DNA of 43,380 nt from Bacillota bacterium. Lineage in GTDB: Bacteria; Vulcanimicrobiota; SpSt-956; JAKJGF01. Position numbers and translations under genes: made by a program. The stretch lies in assembly GCA_022704525.1 (NCBI GenBank), contig JAKJGF010000005.1, positions 1 to 43,380 of the forward strand, written 5' to 3'. Numbering within the stretch: position 1 is the first letter of the stretch; every line of letters begins with the position of its first letter. Positions 23,316-32,389 of this stretch are shown here, piece after piece. The notes under the pieces were generated by a model. That model saw only the letters and a list, made by a program, of their open reading frames with translations, did not search any database and had not been told where the DNA came from.

Positions 23316-25010
23316 TTATTTATCTTTCATCCATGAGGTTTTTATCAAGTCTGCCACGGCAGAAGGTTTTTCTTTTGCCAGAATTGTGAGTTCATCAACA
23401 GACTTCATAGTAGAAGGTGTTACGGTTACACTTCTTCCATGCTTATCATGCCCCAGGTCAGAAATGTTAGTAAAACCAGAGGCAGGGCTTAAGGTAAGAC
23501 ACAGTTCTCTCTGTATTTTATTACTTTTATTCTGTTTAACAAAGTAAAAAGTTAAATATATAAGAGACATTATCCCTATAGCAATGCAGAAACCCACAAG
23601 AACTGCAGGATTTATAGAAGATGCGGGAGCAGATGGCGGAACCGGTGGAACTGGAGGATTGGAGGCAGCAGTATTAATAAAGGGCTTATTCAGTACACTG
23701 ATATAATCTCCCCGACCTGCTTCAAGGCCTACGGAAGCAGCCACGATCTGTTTAAGATCCTCTATATATTTTTCCGGAATACTGTTCAAAGCAAGAGCAA
23801 CTGTCATTCTTTCAATCTTACCAGGAGAAGTCACAATTTTTGTCTGGTATGTATTAAGTTGATTGTTAATACGCTCTTCTATTTTTTCATAGCCGGCATC
23901 TGATTTATCGGGAGAATTATCGGTGTTTAATTTGCTATATTTCTCTTTAATTATTTCCATACTTATTGCATGAACACCGCTGGAATGAGGAAGAATCTCA
24001 TCACCACAGGAAACAAAAGTCCCATTATTATTAACTATACCGATTGAACGGCCTCCTATTGTGATAATACCTTCATTTCCCTCTACAGAAGACTTGTTCT
24101 GAGAAACATTATCTCCGCCTCCGGGGTTACCATAAACTGTCATTAATCTTTCAGTACCATCGAAATTAAGCGTTAAATTAATTCTGACTTTTGAATTACC
24201 CTTTCCCAGTACGGAATCTAAAAATTCCTGAGTATTTCTGGTAAGTCTATCCTGCATATCATACTGACGGGCATGCTGAACATCGAGAGGAATACCTCCA
24301 TTGGGGTCTTCACTTTTAATTATAGAATCTGAAATTATTCTACCTTCTTCATCAACAACTGTAATATTCTTTCTGTCAAGTCCCTCAACGGCACCGGCTA
24401 CAAGACCCATTATACTCTCTGTCTGAGTATTATTTAATATATAACCATCTTTTTTCTCTATATATACAGATGCCCTGGCAGGAAGAATATCTTCTTCGAA
24501 GAGAGCATCTCTTTTAGGGACAATACTTACTGTAGCTTTTTTTATACCTTTCATATCGGTAATCATCCTGGCAAGTCTATCCTGTTCCTGTAAACGTGCC
24601 TCTCTCTGCCTCTCATCTTCAGTGGGAATAGCACTGCCCTTAGGAATTATCTCAAAACTTGAAGGCAACCCTTCTCTTTCGAAAATCTGACGCATTTCAC
24701 CTGCAAGCTGACGTTGTCCCATAATATTAAATTTTTTGTCTTTTTCCTCAACGGAAAAATCCAGACCTTCTTTATAACCGGCTTTACTGAGGACACTTTT
24801 CATCTCATCAATATCTTCAGGAGAAATTTTTTGCTCATAAAGTGAAATAAGGCCTCTATCATACATAAAATTATTATAAATTATTCCCCCTGTAATAATT
24901 GCAATAAGAAAAATACAGGCCCCGATTTTTACGGTAAGAGGCCAGGAAAGAATCATATTCTTAATCATAATAAAGGGATTACTTTTTTGCTCATTTCTGT
25001 TTTCTGACAT
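23316..25010 (-). CDS. FliF/YscJ-type MS-ring protein
   Basis: A 564-residue inner-membrane ring protein of the FliF family, at normal family length. It has an N-terminal TM (about 25-48), the two ring-building motif domains (LYEQKISPEDIDEMKSVLSKAGYKEGL with QLAGEMRQIFEREGLPS; then RLARMITDMKGIKKATVSIVP, LPARASVYIEKKDG and VAGAVEGLDRKNITVVDEEGR), a Ser/Gly-rich middle region, a VPPVPPSAP stretch, a second TM (about 468-491) and a C-terminal tail KSVDELTILAKEKPSAVADL resembling the FliG-binding end of FliF. Known role: base ring of the flagellar motor. No other flagellar gene is visible here, so its machine is unknown. AAAGGAGGTAAATTCAG precedes the ATG; a terminator follows. A weak GTTAAC-containing site lies upstream at 25098-25118. 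Confidence 0.85.
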   Translation of the reverse strand: MSENRNEQKSNPFIMIKNMILSWPLTVKIGACIFLIAIITGGIIYNNFMYDRGLISLYEQKISPEDIDEMKSVLSKAGYKEGLDFSVEEKDKKFNIMGQRQLAGEMRQIFEREGLPSSFEIIPKGSAIPTEDERQREARLQEQDRLARMITDMKGIKKATVSIVPKRDALFEEDILPARASVYIEKKDGYILNNTQTESIMGLVAGAVEGLDRKNITVVDEEGRIISDSIIKSEDPNGGIPLDVQHARQYDMQDRLTRNTQEFLDSVLGKGNSKVRINLTLNFDGTERLMTVYGNPGGGDNVSQNKSSVEGNEGIITIGGRSIGIVNNNGTFVSCGDEILPHSSGVHAISMEIIKEKYSKLNTDNSPDKSDAGYEKIEERINNQLNTYQTKIVTSPGKIERMTVALALNSIPEKYIEDLKQIVAASVGLEAGRGDYISVLNKPFINTAASNPPVPPVPPSAPASSINPAVLVGFCIAIGIMSLIYLTFYFVKQNKSNKIQRELCLTLSPASGFTNISDLGHDKHGRSVTVTPSTMKSVDELTILAKEKPSAVADLIKTSWMKDK

Positions 25011-25142
25011 TCTGAATTTACCTCCTTTGAGAATTTTCTTTTCATTGTGTTAGTCGCAGAGGATTAGAAAAAAATTCCCTTATTTTACAAGAAAAAAGTT
25101 AACAGCTACTTTTTTAACAGAAATTTCAAAAATCCCTTATTA

Positions 25143-25380
25143 TTAATGAGATTTTTCTTCTTTAACTTTGGCAAGTTCTTCCCGTGCTTCTGCAAGCTGT
25201 TTTGCGTATGCTTTCATATTTGCGACATAGGCTAGATCTGCATTTCTCTGATTTACAAGTTCCACTATTCCCTCCCATTACTATCATAAACACAAATAAT
25301 ACAAGTACCGTTAAAATTATAGATATCGTTACTATAACAGCATCAGCAGAACCTGCTTCTTTTTTAAATTTACCAAACAA
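25143..25380 (-). CDS. Small one-TM protein split by a frameshift
   Basis: From a TTG start at 25380 (strong AAGGAGACGAAAGAA upstream) the frame reads LFGKFKKEAGSADAVIVTISIILTVLVLFVFMIVMGG: a basic N-terminus and one membrane segment. The frame then degenerates into Cys/Arg-rich sequence ending at 25162. At the GGAGGGAAT site (about 25265-25273) the sequence continues in the +1 frame as a clean amphipathic helix (VELVNQRNADLAYVANMKAY and QLAEAREELAKVKEEKSH) ending at TAA (25143). A one-base skip joins them into a 78-residue TM-plus-coiled-coil protein. The GTG at 25265 also has GGAGG 5 nt upstream, so internal re-initiation is possible. It could be a sequencing error, a broken gene or a regulated frameshift. 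It sits next to the FliF-like gene on the same strand and may be an accessory subunit. Confidence 0.6.
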
Positions 25381-25482
25381 TTCTTTCGTCTCCTTCTTAA
25401 TTGCTATTTAGTTTATTAGTACTTATCTGAATTATAATGCCTATTAACATAAGTAGCAATCCCGATAATGACGAATAAACAG

Positions 25483-26094
25483 TTAACAAATTTTCATATC
25501 TGACTGTCTTCTCTCTACTCCCGCCATAGAAGTAAAGATCTCGAGATTCATTTCCAGCATTTTACCATGGAGTAAATCCTTTAAGGCCCTTTCATAATGA
25601 CTTGTTTTTACATCCGGTATTAAATCGCGTTTTGCCATTTCTGCCAGTACGATTACGTTTTGAATACGAGGTTCCTTCAGATTCTCACAAAAAACCTTTA
25701 TCTCCCTTATACCACGTCTCTTACATTCCTCTGAGAGCTTTTCTGGTAAGATTTTTTTATCTTTACCAAGTCTTGTAGATAAAGGTTGCAAGAGGACATT
25801 ATAATAAACCAAGGTACCTCCGTCTTTTAAATATGTATTTAATGCCCTCATAGCTTCATTTACTTCCAGGGCAACCAGCAGATCTGCACAGAGTTCCTTT
25901 ATGAGAGGAGAATAAATACCATCTCCGATACGTATATGGGAAATAACGGTTCCACCTCTCTGGGCAAGACCATGAGTATCTACTCCACGAACAAAATAAC
26001 CTCCATAATCACAGGCCCTTATGATTAATTCACTTAAAAGACCTGTACCCTGTCCTCCAACACCTGTTACATAGATATTAAAGTTATTATTCAT
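25483..26094 (-). CDS. iorB: Indolepyruvate:ferredoxin oxidoreductase beta subunit
   Basis: 203 residues matching IorB: NIYVTGVGGQGTGLLSELI (nucleotide-binding-like glycine motif), VDTHGLAQRGGTVISHIRIGDGIYSPLI and ADLLVALEVNEAMRAL. With IorA it forms the enzyme that oxidatively decarboxylates aryl pyruvates (from Trp, Phe and Tyr) to aryl-acetyl-CoA with reduction of ferredoxin, an anaerobic amino-acid fermentation step. The start ATG overlaps the IorA stop by one base (TAATG), so the two are translationally coupled. Confidence 0.93.
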   Translation of the reverse strand: MNNNFNIYVTGVGGQGTGLLSELIIRACDYGGYFVRGVDTHGLAQRGGTVISHIRIGDGIYSPLIKELCADLLVALEVNEAMRALNTYLKDGGTLVYYNVLLQPLSTRLGKDKKILPEKLSEECKRRGIREIKVFCENLKEPRIQNVIVLAEMAKRDLIPDVKTSHYERALKDLLHGKMLEMNLEIFTSMAGVERRQSDMKIC

Positions 26095-27968
26095 TAATGT
26101 TCACCCCTTTTTCCCTGAACTATTGCACCTACAGGACAGACCTGTTTACAGGAACCATCTCCTATGCAGAGATCCTCATGAACCCATACAGTTCCGTCAT
26201 CCTCAAGTTGATATGCAGGACAGGCAAATACTTTAACACATATATGGCTTTTATTGCATTTCTCATTTATTCTGACAGAAGGAGGAAGGCTTTTGCCGCT
26301 TTTTCTGAGCTGTCCTGACAATTTCAGCATACATGGATGTTTCGCAATAACTACATTAAAACTATCTTCTTCAAGGGCTTCTTTTACTGCCTCAGTAAGT
26401 TTATCCTGCTGATAAGTATCTACCTCACGTATACTTTTAACACCGAGTCCTTCTAAAACCTTTCTTATGGGAATTTTATCTGTTATTTCATTAAAATTTT
26501 TCCCTGAAACAGGATTATCCTGATGGCCTGTCATAGCAGTAGTGCCATTTTCCATTATAATTAAGGTATGATTGTGCTTATTAAAAAGAGAATTTATTAT
26601 TCCCGGAAGACCTGCGTGATAAAAAGTGGAATCTCCAAGGAAAGAAATAACCCTTCTTTTCTCATTAAAGAGTGTAAGACCTGATGCAGTTCCGTTGGAA
26701 TGGCCCATACAGATAAGGACTTCTCCAATATTATAAGGCGGAAGGAAACCAAGGGTATGACATCCTATATCTCCCACTGTAATATCTCCTTCCCTGAGAG
26801 CTGCCTTTATGGCGTGAAAAGCAGAACGATGGCCGCAGCCAGGACACATCTGGGCAGGCCTCAGAGGAACTTCACTCTTTTTCCCTTTCGCTTTTTCCGA
26901 CAATATATCAGGCCAGGTATTTCGTAAGATCTCATAGACCTTATCAGGGGTATATTCTCCCATCCACTCTTCTATGTCTTTTTTGCCGATGATCTTTGTG
27001 TTAAGATTGTTATCGTAAGCAAAAGCTTTAATTTCCTTCTCGAGTATATCATCAAGCTCCTCAAGAATCTTCACTTCTTTATGACGGGACAGAAAATCTA
27101 CAATCAACTTCTTTGGAAGGGGATAAACAGTTCCGAGTTTAAGTATATCAGGCTTTTCCTTTGCTTCTTCCAGAACATCCAGAAGAGAATAATAAGGAAG
27201 CCCATGGGTTATAACACCTCTACTATTATTCTTATTATCATCTATTTTATTTAAAAGAGAAGTCTCTATCAGATTTTGTATTTCAGCTATTTTAGATAAA
27301 AGTTTTCTCTTCATAGGAAATACTGCAGAGGTAATAGGAATATAAGGTCCATTTTTTACGTCAAACCTGGGGGTATTATCAAAAACTTTAGCTTCAAAAG
27401 AGTCAAAGAATACTTTCTCTTTTCCATGACACACATGGGTTGTAAGCCTCAAAATAACTGGTATTTGAAATCTTACAGATAAATCTACCCCTTCCTTAAA
27501 CATTTTATAAACCTCTGTGGGAGTTCCCGGTTCCAGAACAGGTATATAGGCCATACGGGCATAATGTCTGTTATCCTGTTCATTCTGTGAGGAATTTGCT
27601 CCCGGGTCATCTCCAAGAACTATTATCATACCTCCAGGAGTTCCGAGAAGTCCTAACTGTACAAAGGTATCTGAAGCTACATTAAGACCTACACTCTTAA
27701 AGAACACACAGGTAAGATGCCCGTTTACCGAGGCACCGAAGGCAACCTCTGTGGCAACCTTTTCATTAACGGAAAATTCAAAATAAAAGGGCCTTTTTTC
27801 CTTCTCGATTGATCTGATTGCTTCCGCTATTTCAGGTGTAGGCGAACCGGGATAGGAAGTAACCACTCTCACACCTGTTTCAATCATAGCACGGACTATG
27901 GCGGTGTTGCCCATTAAAATCTCTGCCCCACCTGCCGGAGAAATAAGAAATTCACCAGGATTTTTCAT
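26094..27968 (-). CDS. iorA: Indolepyruvate:ferredoxin oxidoreductase alpha subunit
   Basis: 624 residues in the usual order for IorA: an N-terminal pyrimidine-binding/TPP domain (MGNTAIVRAMIETGVRVVTSYPGSPTPEI), a middle domain, a TPP-binding core (CPGCGHRSAFHAIKAAL, GDIGCHTLGFLPP, ISFLGDSTFYHAGLPGIINS) and a C-terminal ferredoxin-like segment with cysteines in HICVKVFACPAY and CIGDGSCKQVCPVGAI for 4Fe-4S clusters. It catalyses the TPP-dependent decarboxylation of indolepyruvate and related aryl pyruvates. The start at 27968 has GGAGG 7 nt upstream. iorB follows with a one-base overlap. Points to anaerobic or microaerobic amino-acid metabolism. Confidence 0.93.
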   Translation of the reverse strand: MKNPGEFLISPAGGAEILMGNTAIVRAMIETGVRVVTSYPGSPTPEIAEAIRSIEKEKRPFYFEFSVNEKVATEVAFGASVNGHLTCVFFKSVGLNVASDTFVQLGLLGTPGGMIIVLGDDPGANSSQNEQDNRHYARMAYIPVLEPGTPTEVYKMFKEGVDLSVRFQIPVILRLTTHVCHGKEKVFFDSFEAKVFDNTPRFDVKNGPYIPITSAVFPMKRKLLSKIAEIQNLIETSLLNKIDDNKNNSRGVITHGLPYYSLLDVLEEAKEKPDILKLGTVYPLPKKLIVDFLSRHKEVKILEELDDILEKEIKAFAYDNNLNTKIIGKKDIEEWMGEYTPDKVYEILRNTWPDILSEKAKGKKSEVPLRPAQMCPGCGHRSAFHAIKAALREGDITVGDIGCHTLGFLPPYNIGEVLICMGHSNGTASGLTLFNEKRRVISFLGDSTFYHAGLPGIINSLFNKHNHTLIIMENGTTAMTGHQDNPVSGKNFNEITDKIPIRKVLEGLGVKSIREVDTYQQDKLTEAVKEALEEDSFNVVIAKHPCMLKLSGQLRKSGKSLPPSVRINEKCNKSHICVKVFACPAYQLEDDGTVWVHEDLCIGDGSCKQVCPVGAIVQGKRGEH

Positions 27969-28118
27969 ACATTACCTCCATTATAATAATTCTAAAAATT
28001 CTTCCATAATTATTTTTATCTGACCGGGAATTGATTTAATATCTGATAGTTTTCCACTAATACTTTGATTTCAAAATAATTTCTTCTGCAAACTGTTCTT
28101 GCCTCTCTTATATATTCT

Positions 28119-28357
28119 CTAAGTACGGCAACAGGTAAGTTAGTATCCATCTCACAGGCCTATCTCTGTCCGGGCTCTTACGCAAAATCTATGATCCTGT
28201 TACAATGAAATCTATTATTACAGAATATACAGTTTTGCATTTATTTAAGTTATAACTTTCTCCTTTGACGGCATATCTTTTGCTCCAGAGCCCGGCCAGG
28301 GACAGGTGTGTATATTTAAAATTTTTTGGATACTTTTTTACCTGGAGCGGTACTAAG
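28119..28357. repeat. Structured double-stem repeat element, copy C
   Basis: A 239-bp copy with both ends: CTAAGTACGGCAACAGGTAA at the left and ACCTGGAGCGGTACTAAG at the right, imperfect inverted repeats of about 30 bp, enclosing an inner stem CCTATCTCTGTCCGGGCTCT against AGAGCCCGGCCAGGGACAGG with a few mismatches. It fills most of the 440 bp between the iorA start (27968) and the 3' end of the gene at 28409. A further AT hairpin AGTACTTTTAAAAAAGTACT follows at 28358. No gene is seen in the gap. Confidence 0.85.
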
Positions 28358-28408
28358 AGTACTTTTAAAAAAGTACTAATTTTTTTCTCCTATTTTTTTA
28401 TTATTCTA

Positions 28409-29428
28409 TTACCTGCTTTTTTTTGCCCTTCTTACAGTTCCTGCCGGTCGTCTTATAGGCGTTTCACAGGGAGAAGTTTCTAGCTTTACAGCTTTCCTTT
28501 TAAGACCTGCAGGTTTTCTGATGGACTTTACCGATTTATTTTCTGATTCAGCTTTTGTAACAGCCTTAATATCTGTAAGAACAATTTTTTTCTTTTCAGT
28601 CTTTTCTTTTCTTTTTTCTTCAGAGCCTTTGTTTAAGAGATTTTCTGAGGGAATTGTCCCTGTTTCACTTTTTATAGTACAGGTGTTTTTAATTATTTCC
28701 TGGTTTCTGACAGATAAAGATTCTTTTCTCTCCACTTTTTCTTCTATAACTGGTGTTTCATTACTCAAAACCATACATTCTTTATATTCCTTAACTTTTC
28801 TGTCAGATTTCCCCTCTTTTTTTATATCAGGTTTTATTGTAATAATTTCTTCAACATCTGAGTAAATAAGTCTTTCTAATTCCTTTATTTCTTCAGGAGT
28901 TAGTTCTTTTTTTTCTGGTTCCCTCTCCTCATCTTCAGTAAGAATTGTACTTTTACTCTGTAATGCTATTACCTGTTCATTTACATATTCTTCAATCTTT
29001 TGGTTTATAATTAATTTTCTGTTTCCTTCATAGATTTTCTCGATTCCACCTTCAAGGGTTTCTTCTTTTTTATCTACACAAAATCTATATAAGTAATCCA
29101 ATCCTTCTTCCCATTCTTTAATTCCTTCTCTTAGCATTCTATCACAAATGGAAATTTCAAGAGTCCACCTGTCTAAATTCATATATGCTCTTTCATAATC
29201 ATCATTCACTTCTCTTATAAGGGCTTTCATATGATCCAGTATAGGCATAAATATTGTTTCACTAATCTCGCCATCAAGAAATTTCAGAGAATTATCTTCT
29301 ATTAAGAGGTAATTAGCAGTTGCAAATTCATCTTCTGGAATTTTTTTAAGTATATTATTTATAAAGTCCTCTTCTTCAGAGAGTAACTCTTCTTCCACCT
29401 GTTCTGATTTATCATAAATAGTTTTCAT
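28409..29428 (-). CDS. Hypothetical charged protein with basic C-terminus
   Basis: A 339-residue protein I do not recognise. Residues ~1-160 are helical and acidic (VEEELLSEEEDFINNILKKI), with a possible domain around LTLEISICDRMLREGIKEWEEGLDYLYRF-like sequence. The rest is low complexity, Lys/Glu rich, and the C-terminus is strongly basic with Lys-Pro-Ala-Gly and Arg-Arg-Pro-Ala-Gly repeats (KPAGLKRKAV, IRRPAGTVRRAKKSR), like AT-hook or histone H1-like tails. No membrane segment. The start at 29428 has only a weak AAAGGCG site. It is divergent from the FHA fusion gene. A DNA- or RNA-binding role for the tail is possible but unproven. Confidence 0.65.
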   Translation of the reverse strand: MKTIYDKSEQVEEELLSEEEDFINNILKKIPEDEFATANYLLIEDNSLKFLDGEISETIFMPILDHMKALIREVNDDYERAYMNLDRWTLEISICDRMLREGIKEWEEGLDYLYRFCVDKKEETLEGGIEKIYEGNRKLIINQKIEEYVNEQVIALQSKSTILTEDEEREPEKKELTPEEIKELERLIYSDVEEIITIKPDIKKEGKSDRKVKEYKECMVLSNETPVIEEKVERKESLSVRNQEIIKNTCTIKSETGTIPSENLLNKGSEEKRKEKTEKKKIVLTDIKAVTKAESENKSVKSIRKPAGLKRKAVKLETSPCETPIRRPAGTVRRAKKSR

Positions 29429-29621
29429 ATTAACTGACGCCTTTAACTCTTAAGAGAAATTTTCTATAATCAAATTTTAGTGCATACTAAAAGAAGAGTC
29501 AAGTAGATAGATGAAATCTAATATAATTAAAAAGAAGGAATGGCCATATAATCTATAGAATTTGTTTAAAATCCTTTCTTTTTATAATCTCATGAAAATA
29601 TCACCGGAAGAGGTGAAGATA

Positions 29622-32351
29622 ATGTCAAAAAAAGAAGGCCTTTTTTCAAGATTATTTGCCAGAAAAAAAACATCAGAACTTTATACTGCAAAACCTCCGG
29701 AAGAGATGTTAGCTTATGAACTTCAAATAATTGAAGGTGATGATTCAGGAAAGTCCTTTGACCTTGGCGAAAATTCTGTATTTATTGGCAGAAAATTACC
29801 TGGAGATAAAAGAATAGATATGTTACTTATAACAGACAGGGAAGGATCTATATCAGGGAAACAGGCCAGGATTTTCTGGAATTCTGACAGAAAGGTCCAT
29901 ATAATTGACAGTGCAGGAAGTTCAAAACCAACAATTGTAAATGGAATAGCTATAAATAAACCTGCATGCCTTAAGGAAGGAAGTTATATTGTTATGGGAA
30001 GAAACACCCTGCTATATAAAAGAAAAGATATTCCCTCCAGACAGTATATCCAGAATACAAAGGGAAGTGACATTCAATTAAAGGATATACAAGATTTTCA
30101 GGAAGTAAATAGATTATTTGACGAATTTTCTCTTCAGAAAGAAGAACTTCCATCTGAAGAATTTCCATCTGAAGAATACATCTTTACAGAAGAAAATGAA
30201 CATCAGGAGAAGTTAGAAGACTTCGAGAGCGGATATACCCTTAAGGTAATTTCCGGATTGGAAGAAGGCAAAGAATTTGAACTGAACAATAAGCTTATAT
30301 CTATAGGGAAACTTACGGCAATGGAAAGAAAAGACTGGATTTTACTTGATACTTCCACTATTGCAATTGATCAGGCCACTCTCAAGTGGATGGATAAATA
30401 CAACAAATTTGGTATACTCCATACCAGAGGTTCTATAGCTCCTACTTATGTAAACGATAGGGAAATTTCAGATGAGAAGTTTACTTTATTGAGAGATGGA
30501 GATATCATAGGAGCAGGAAAAATCAGGTTGATGGTTAGATATAAAGTCAGTGAGGTAGAAGAGGAACCGGATTATATAGATAAAGTAGTTGAAGATTTTA
30601 AAAGATCAGCCCGGGGAAACGCTGATTTTAGAGTAAAAGATATACAGGTAAGAGAATCATTTATTCCTTCTTCCAAAATGCTCCTACCAGAAATAAAAGA
30701 TACGATTTCAAATCAATCCAGAGTACCTCCTTTTTCGAAAAGCTCTATTATATCTAAGGAACATAAAAAATCTTTTTCTACAATTATTCCTGCAGAACTG
30801 GAACTTTCTGATATTGGAAATGGTAAAGATAAAGATCAAAAGTCAGATCAAACTCTGGAAGTACCTTTTAAAGAAGGCCATATGTTTCAGATAGTTTCAG
30901 GTCCTGATAAAGACCGTGTATTTACTATAAGTAAAGCTATGGTGGAAAATAAACTTATTATAGGAAGAAAAGAATGGGAAAGAAAGGATATAGAAATTGC
31001 TGATGACAATATATTAGACCGCCATGCAAGTCTGACTTTTGAAGACATCTGGTTATTTATTAATCTTGAAGATGAAAGAGGAGAACTTCTTGTAAATGGA
31101 TTATCTATAATGAGAAAAGGGCTGGAAGATGGAGATATAATAAAAATTGGAAATACAGTAATGGAACATTACCTGATAGGTTCTCATATGTCCAAGGGGA
31201 CTACTCTGGAAATTATAGAAGGCCCGGGGGAAGGATTAATTTTTTCTTTAAAGAAAAAGCTGATACATATAGGTAGAAAATCTCAGAATAATAGTAGAAA
31301 GGAAATAGAACTTCCCAGAGATGACAGAAGTGTATCACGTAACCATGCCCGTATAGAAAAAAAGGGTAATAAATATTATTTAATTAATGAAAAGGTAAAA
31401 AATTTAACTTTTCTTAATGGTGTTTATGTTACAGAACCAAGACGTCTGGTAAATGGTGATAGAATTCAGATAGGTAATAATATTGTATTTTTATATAGAG
31501 CAATTGAAGCTCCTGTAGTAATCAGAGGAAAACAGAGAGAAATTAAAAAAGAAATTAAATATATAGAAGGGGAAGAGGTCCTTCTGGTAGGCGGTGGAGA
31601 AATCAAATCTTCAACTGATGAAGAAGCTTCTAAAGATTATGAAGAGATTGAGGAAGAAGATGAAGAAAGTAATGGAACGGAAGATTCAGAAGAGGATATG
31701 ATACTTATTCCCGAAGGAGAATTCTTGATGGGTACAGATCATATAGAATGTGATGCCAATCCCAGACACAGTATAATGGTAAAAGCCTTTTATATTGATA
31801 AATATCCTGTTACCAATGATGAATATTCGACTTTTGTGAATAAAACTAATTATGAAAGTGAAGATACCTGGAAAGAATATTTTACTGAAGGTAAAGAAAA
31901 TTATCCTGTAGTTGCTGTTACATATAATGATGCAAAATCTTATGCCTCATGGAAAGGAAAAAGGCTAACTACTGAGGCAGAATGGGAAAAAGCAGCCAGA
32001 GGAGATGATGGAAGACTTTATCCATGGGGTAATAAATGGGATCCCTCCAGATTATGCAGTAAAGATGGAGGTTCTTCTGGAGAAGTAGATAGCTATCTGA
32101 AAGGAGCCAGTCCCTATGGTGTCATGAATATGCTGGGAACTGTCTGGGAATGGACTTCTGACCACTATTCATCTTATCCTTATAAACCTTTACCCGTTGA
32201 TTCTCTCACAAAAGAGGTTGTTATAAGAGGAGGAGATGTCTTTACAGAATTAAAGGAAATGGGGCTTACCATAAGGGCCGGTATATATCCTGATGAGTAC
32301 GTAGATGGTGTGGGTTTTAGATGTGCGAAAGACGTAAAAAGTGAAAAGTAA
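29622..32351 (+). CDS. Four-FHA plus sulfatase-modifying-factor fusion protein
   Basis: 909 residues: four FHA-like domains (about 33-135, 203-308, 418-520, 526-628), an acidic linker (about 660-693), and a C-terminal formylglycine-generating-enzyme/SUMF1-like domain (about 694-904: MILIPEGEFLMGTD, AFYIDKYPVTNDEYSTFV, YPVVAVTYNDAKSYASWKGKRLTTEAEWEKAARG, GVMNMLGTVWEWTSDHY, VVIRGGDVF, VGFRCAK). FHA4 is canonical (GRK 551, SRNHA 572, NG 599) and can bind phosphothreonine; FHA3 is partial (GRK, DRHA, NG) and FHA1-2 have lost key Ser/His residues. The C-terminal domain lacks obvious paired catalytic cysteines, so it may bind rather than form formylglycine. The start at 29622 follows AGAGGTGAAGATA. 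It plausibly reads phosphorylation by the kinase at 20901, by inference. The last codons lie within repeat DNA. Confidence 0.88.
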   Translation: MSKKEGLFSRLFARKKTSELYTAKPPEEMLAYELQIIEGDDSGKSFDLGENSVFIGRKLPGDKRIDMLLITDREGSISGKQARIFWNSDRKVHIIDSAGSSKPTIVNGIAINKPACLKEGSYIVMGRNTLLYKRKDIPSRQYIQNTKGSDIQLKDIQDFQEVNRLFDEFSLQKEELPSEEFPSEEYIFTEENEHQEKLEDFESGYTLKVISGLEEGKEFELNNKLISIGKLTAMERKDWILLDTSTIAIDQATLKWMDKYNKFGILHTRGSIAPTYVNDREISDEKFTLLRDGDIIGAGKIRLMVRYKVSEVEEEPDYIDKVVEDFKRSARGNADFRVKDIQVRESFIPSSKMLLPEIKDTISNQSRVPPFSKSSIISKEHKKSFSTIIPAELELSDIGNGKDKDQKSDQTLEVPFKEGHMFQIVSGPDKDRVFTISKAMVENKLIIGRKEWERKDIEIADDNILDRHASLTFEDIWLFINLEDERGELLVNGLSIMRKGLEDGDIIKIGNTVMEHYLIGSHMSKGTTLEIIEGPGEGLIFSLKKKLIHIGRKSQNNSRKEIELPRDDRSVSRNHARIEKKGNKYYLINEKVKNLTFLNGVYVTEPRRLVNGDRIQIGNNIVFLYRAIEAPVVIRGKQREIKKEIKYIEGEEVLLVGGGEIKSSTDEEASKDYEEIEEEDEESNGTEDSEEDMILIPEGEFLMGTDHIECDANPRHSIMVKAFYIDKYPVTNDEYSTFVNKTNYESEDTWKEYFTEGKENYPVVAVTYNDAKSYASWKGKRLTTEAEWEKAARGDDGRLYPWGNKWDPSRLCSKDGGSSGEVDSYLKGASPYGVMNMLGTVWEWTSDHYSSYPYKPLPVDSLTKEVVIRGGDVFTELKEMGLTIRAGIYPDEYVDGVGFRCAKDVKSEK

Positions 32352-32388
32352 AAAGCTTTCACCTTTCACCTTTCACTTTTCACTTTTT
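32336..32388. repeat. GTGAAAA inverted repeat, probable bidirectional terminator
   Basis: AAAAAGTGAAAAGT (32336-32349) and ACTTTTCACTTTTT (32375-32388) are perfect 14-bp arms around a 25-nt loop of TTTCACC units. The left arm is also the last codons (VKSEK) and part of the stop codon of the FHA fusion gene. The T-run on each strand makes it a likely terminator between convergent genes (32351 and 32390). Confidence 0.8.
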
Positions 32389-32389
32389 C

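Noticed and set aside
25098..25118. Third GTTAAC site as part of the shared dyad
   Set aside because: The spacing between half-sites is 4 bp longer and the match is poor, so I do not count it with the two good copies.
28358..28377. AGTACTTTTAAAAAAGTACT as a terminator
   Set aside because: The T-run lies on the plus strand, where no gene ends, and the neighbouring genes are on the minus strand.
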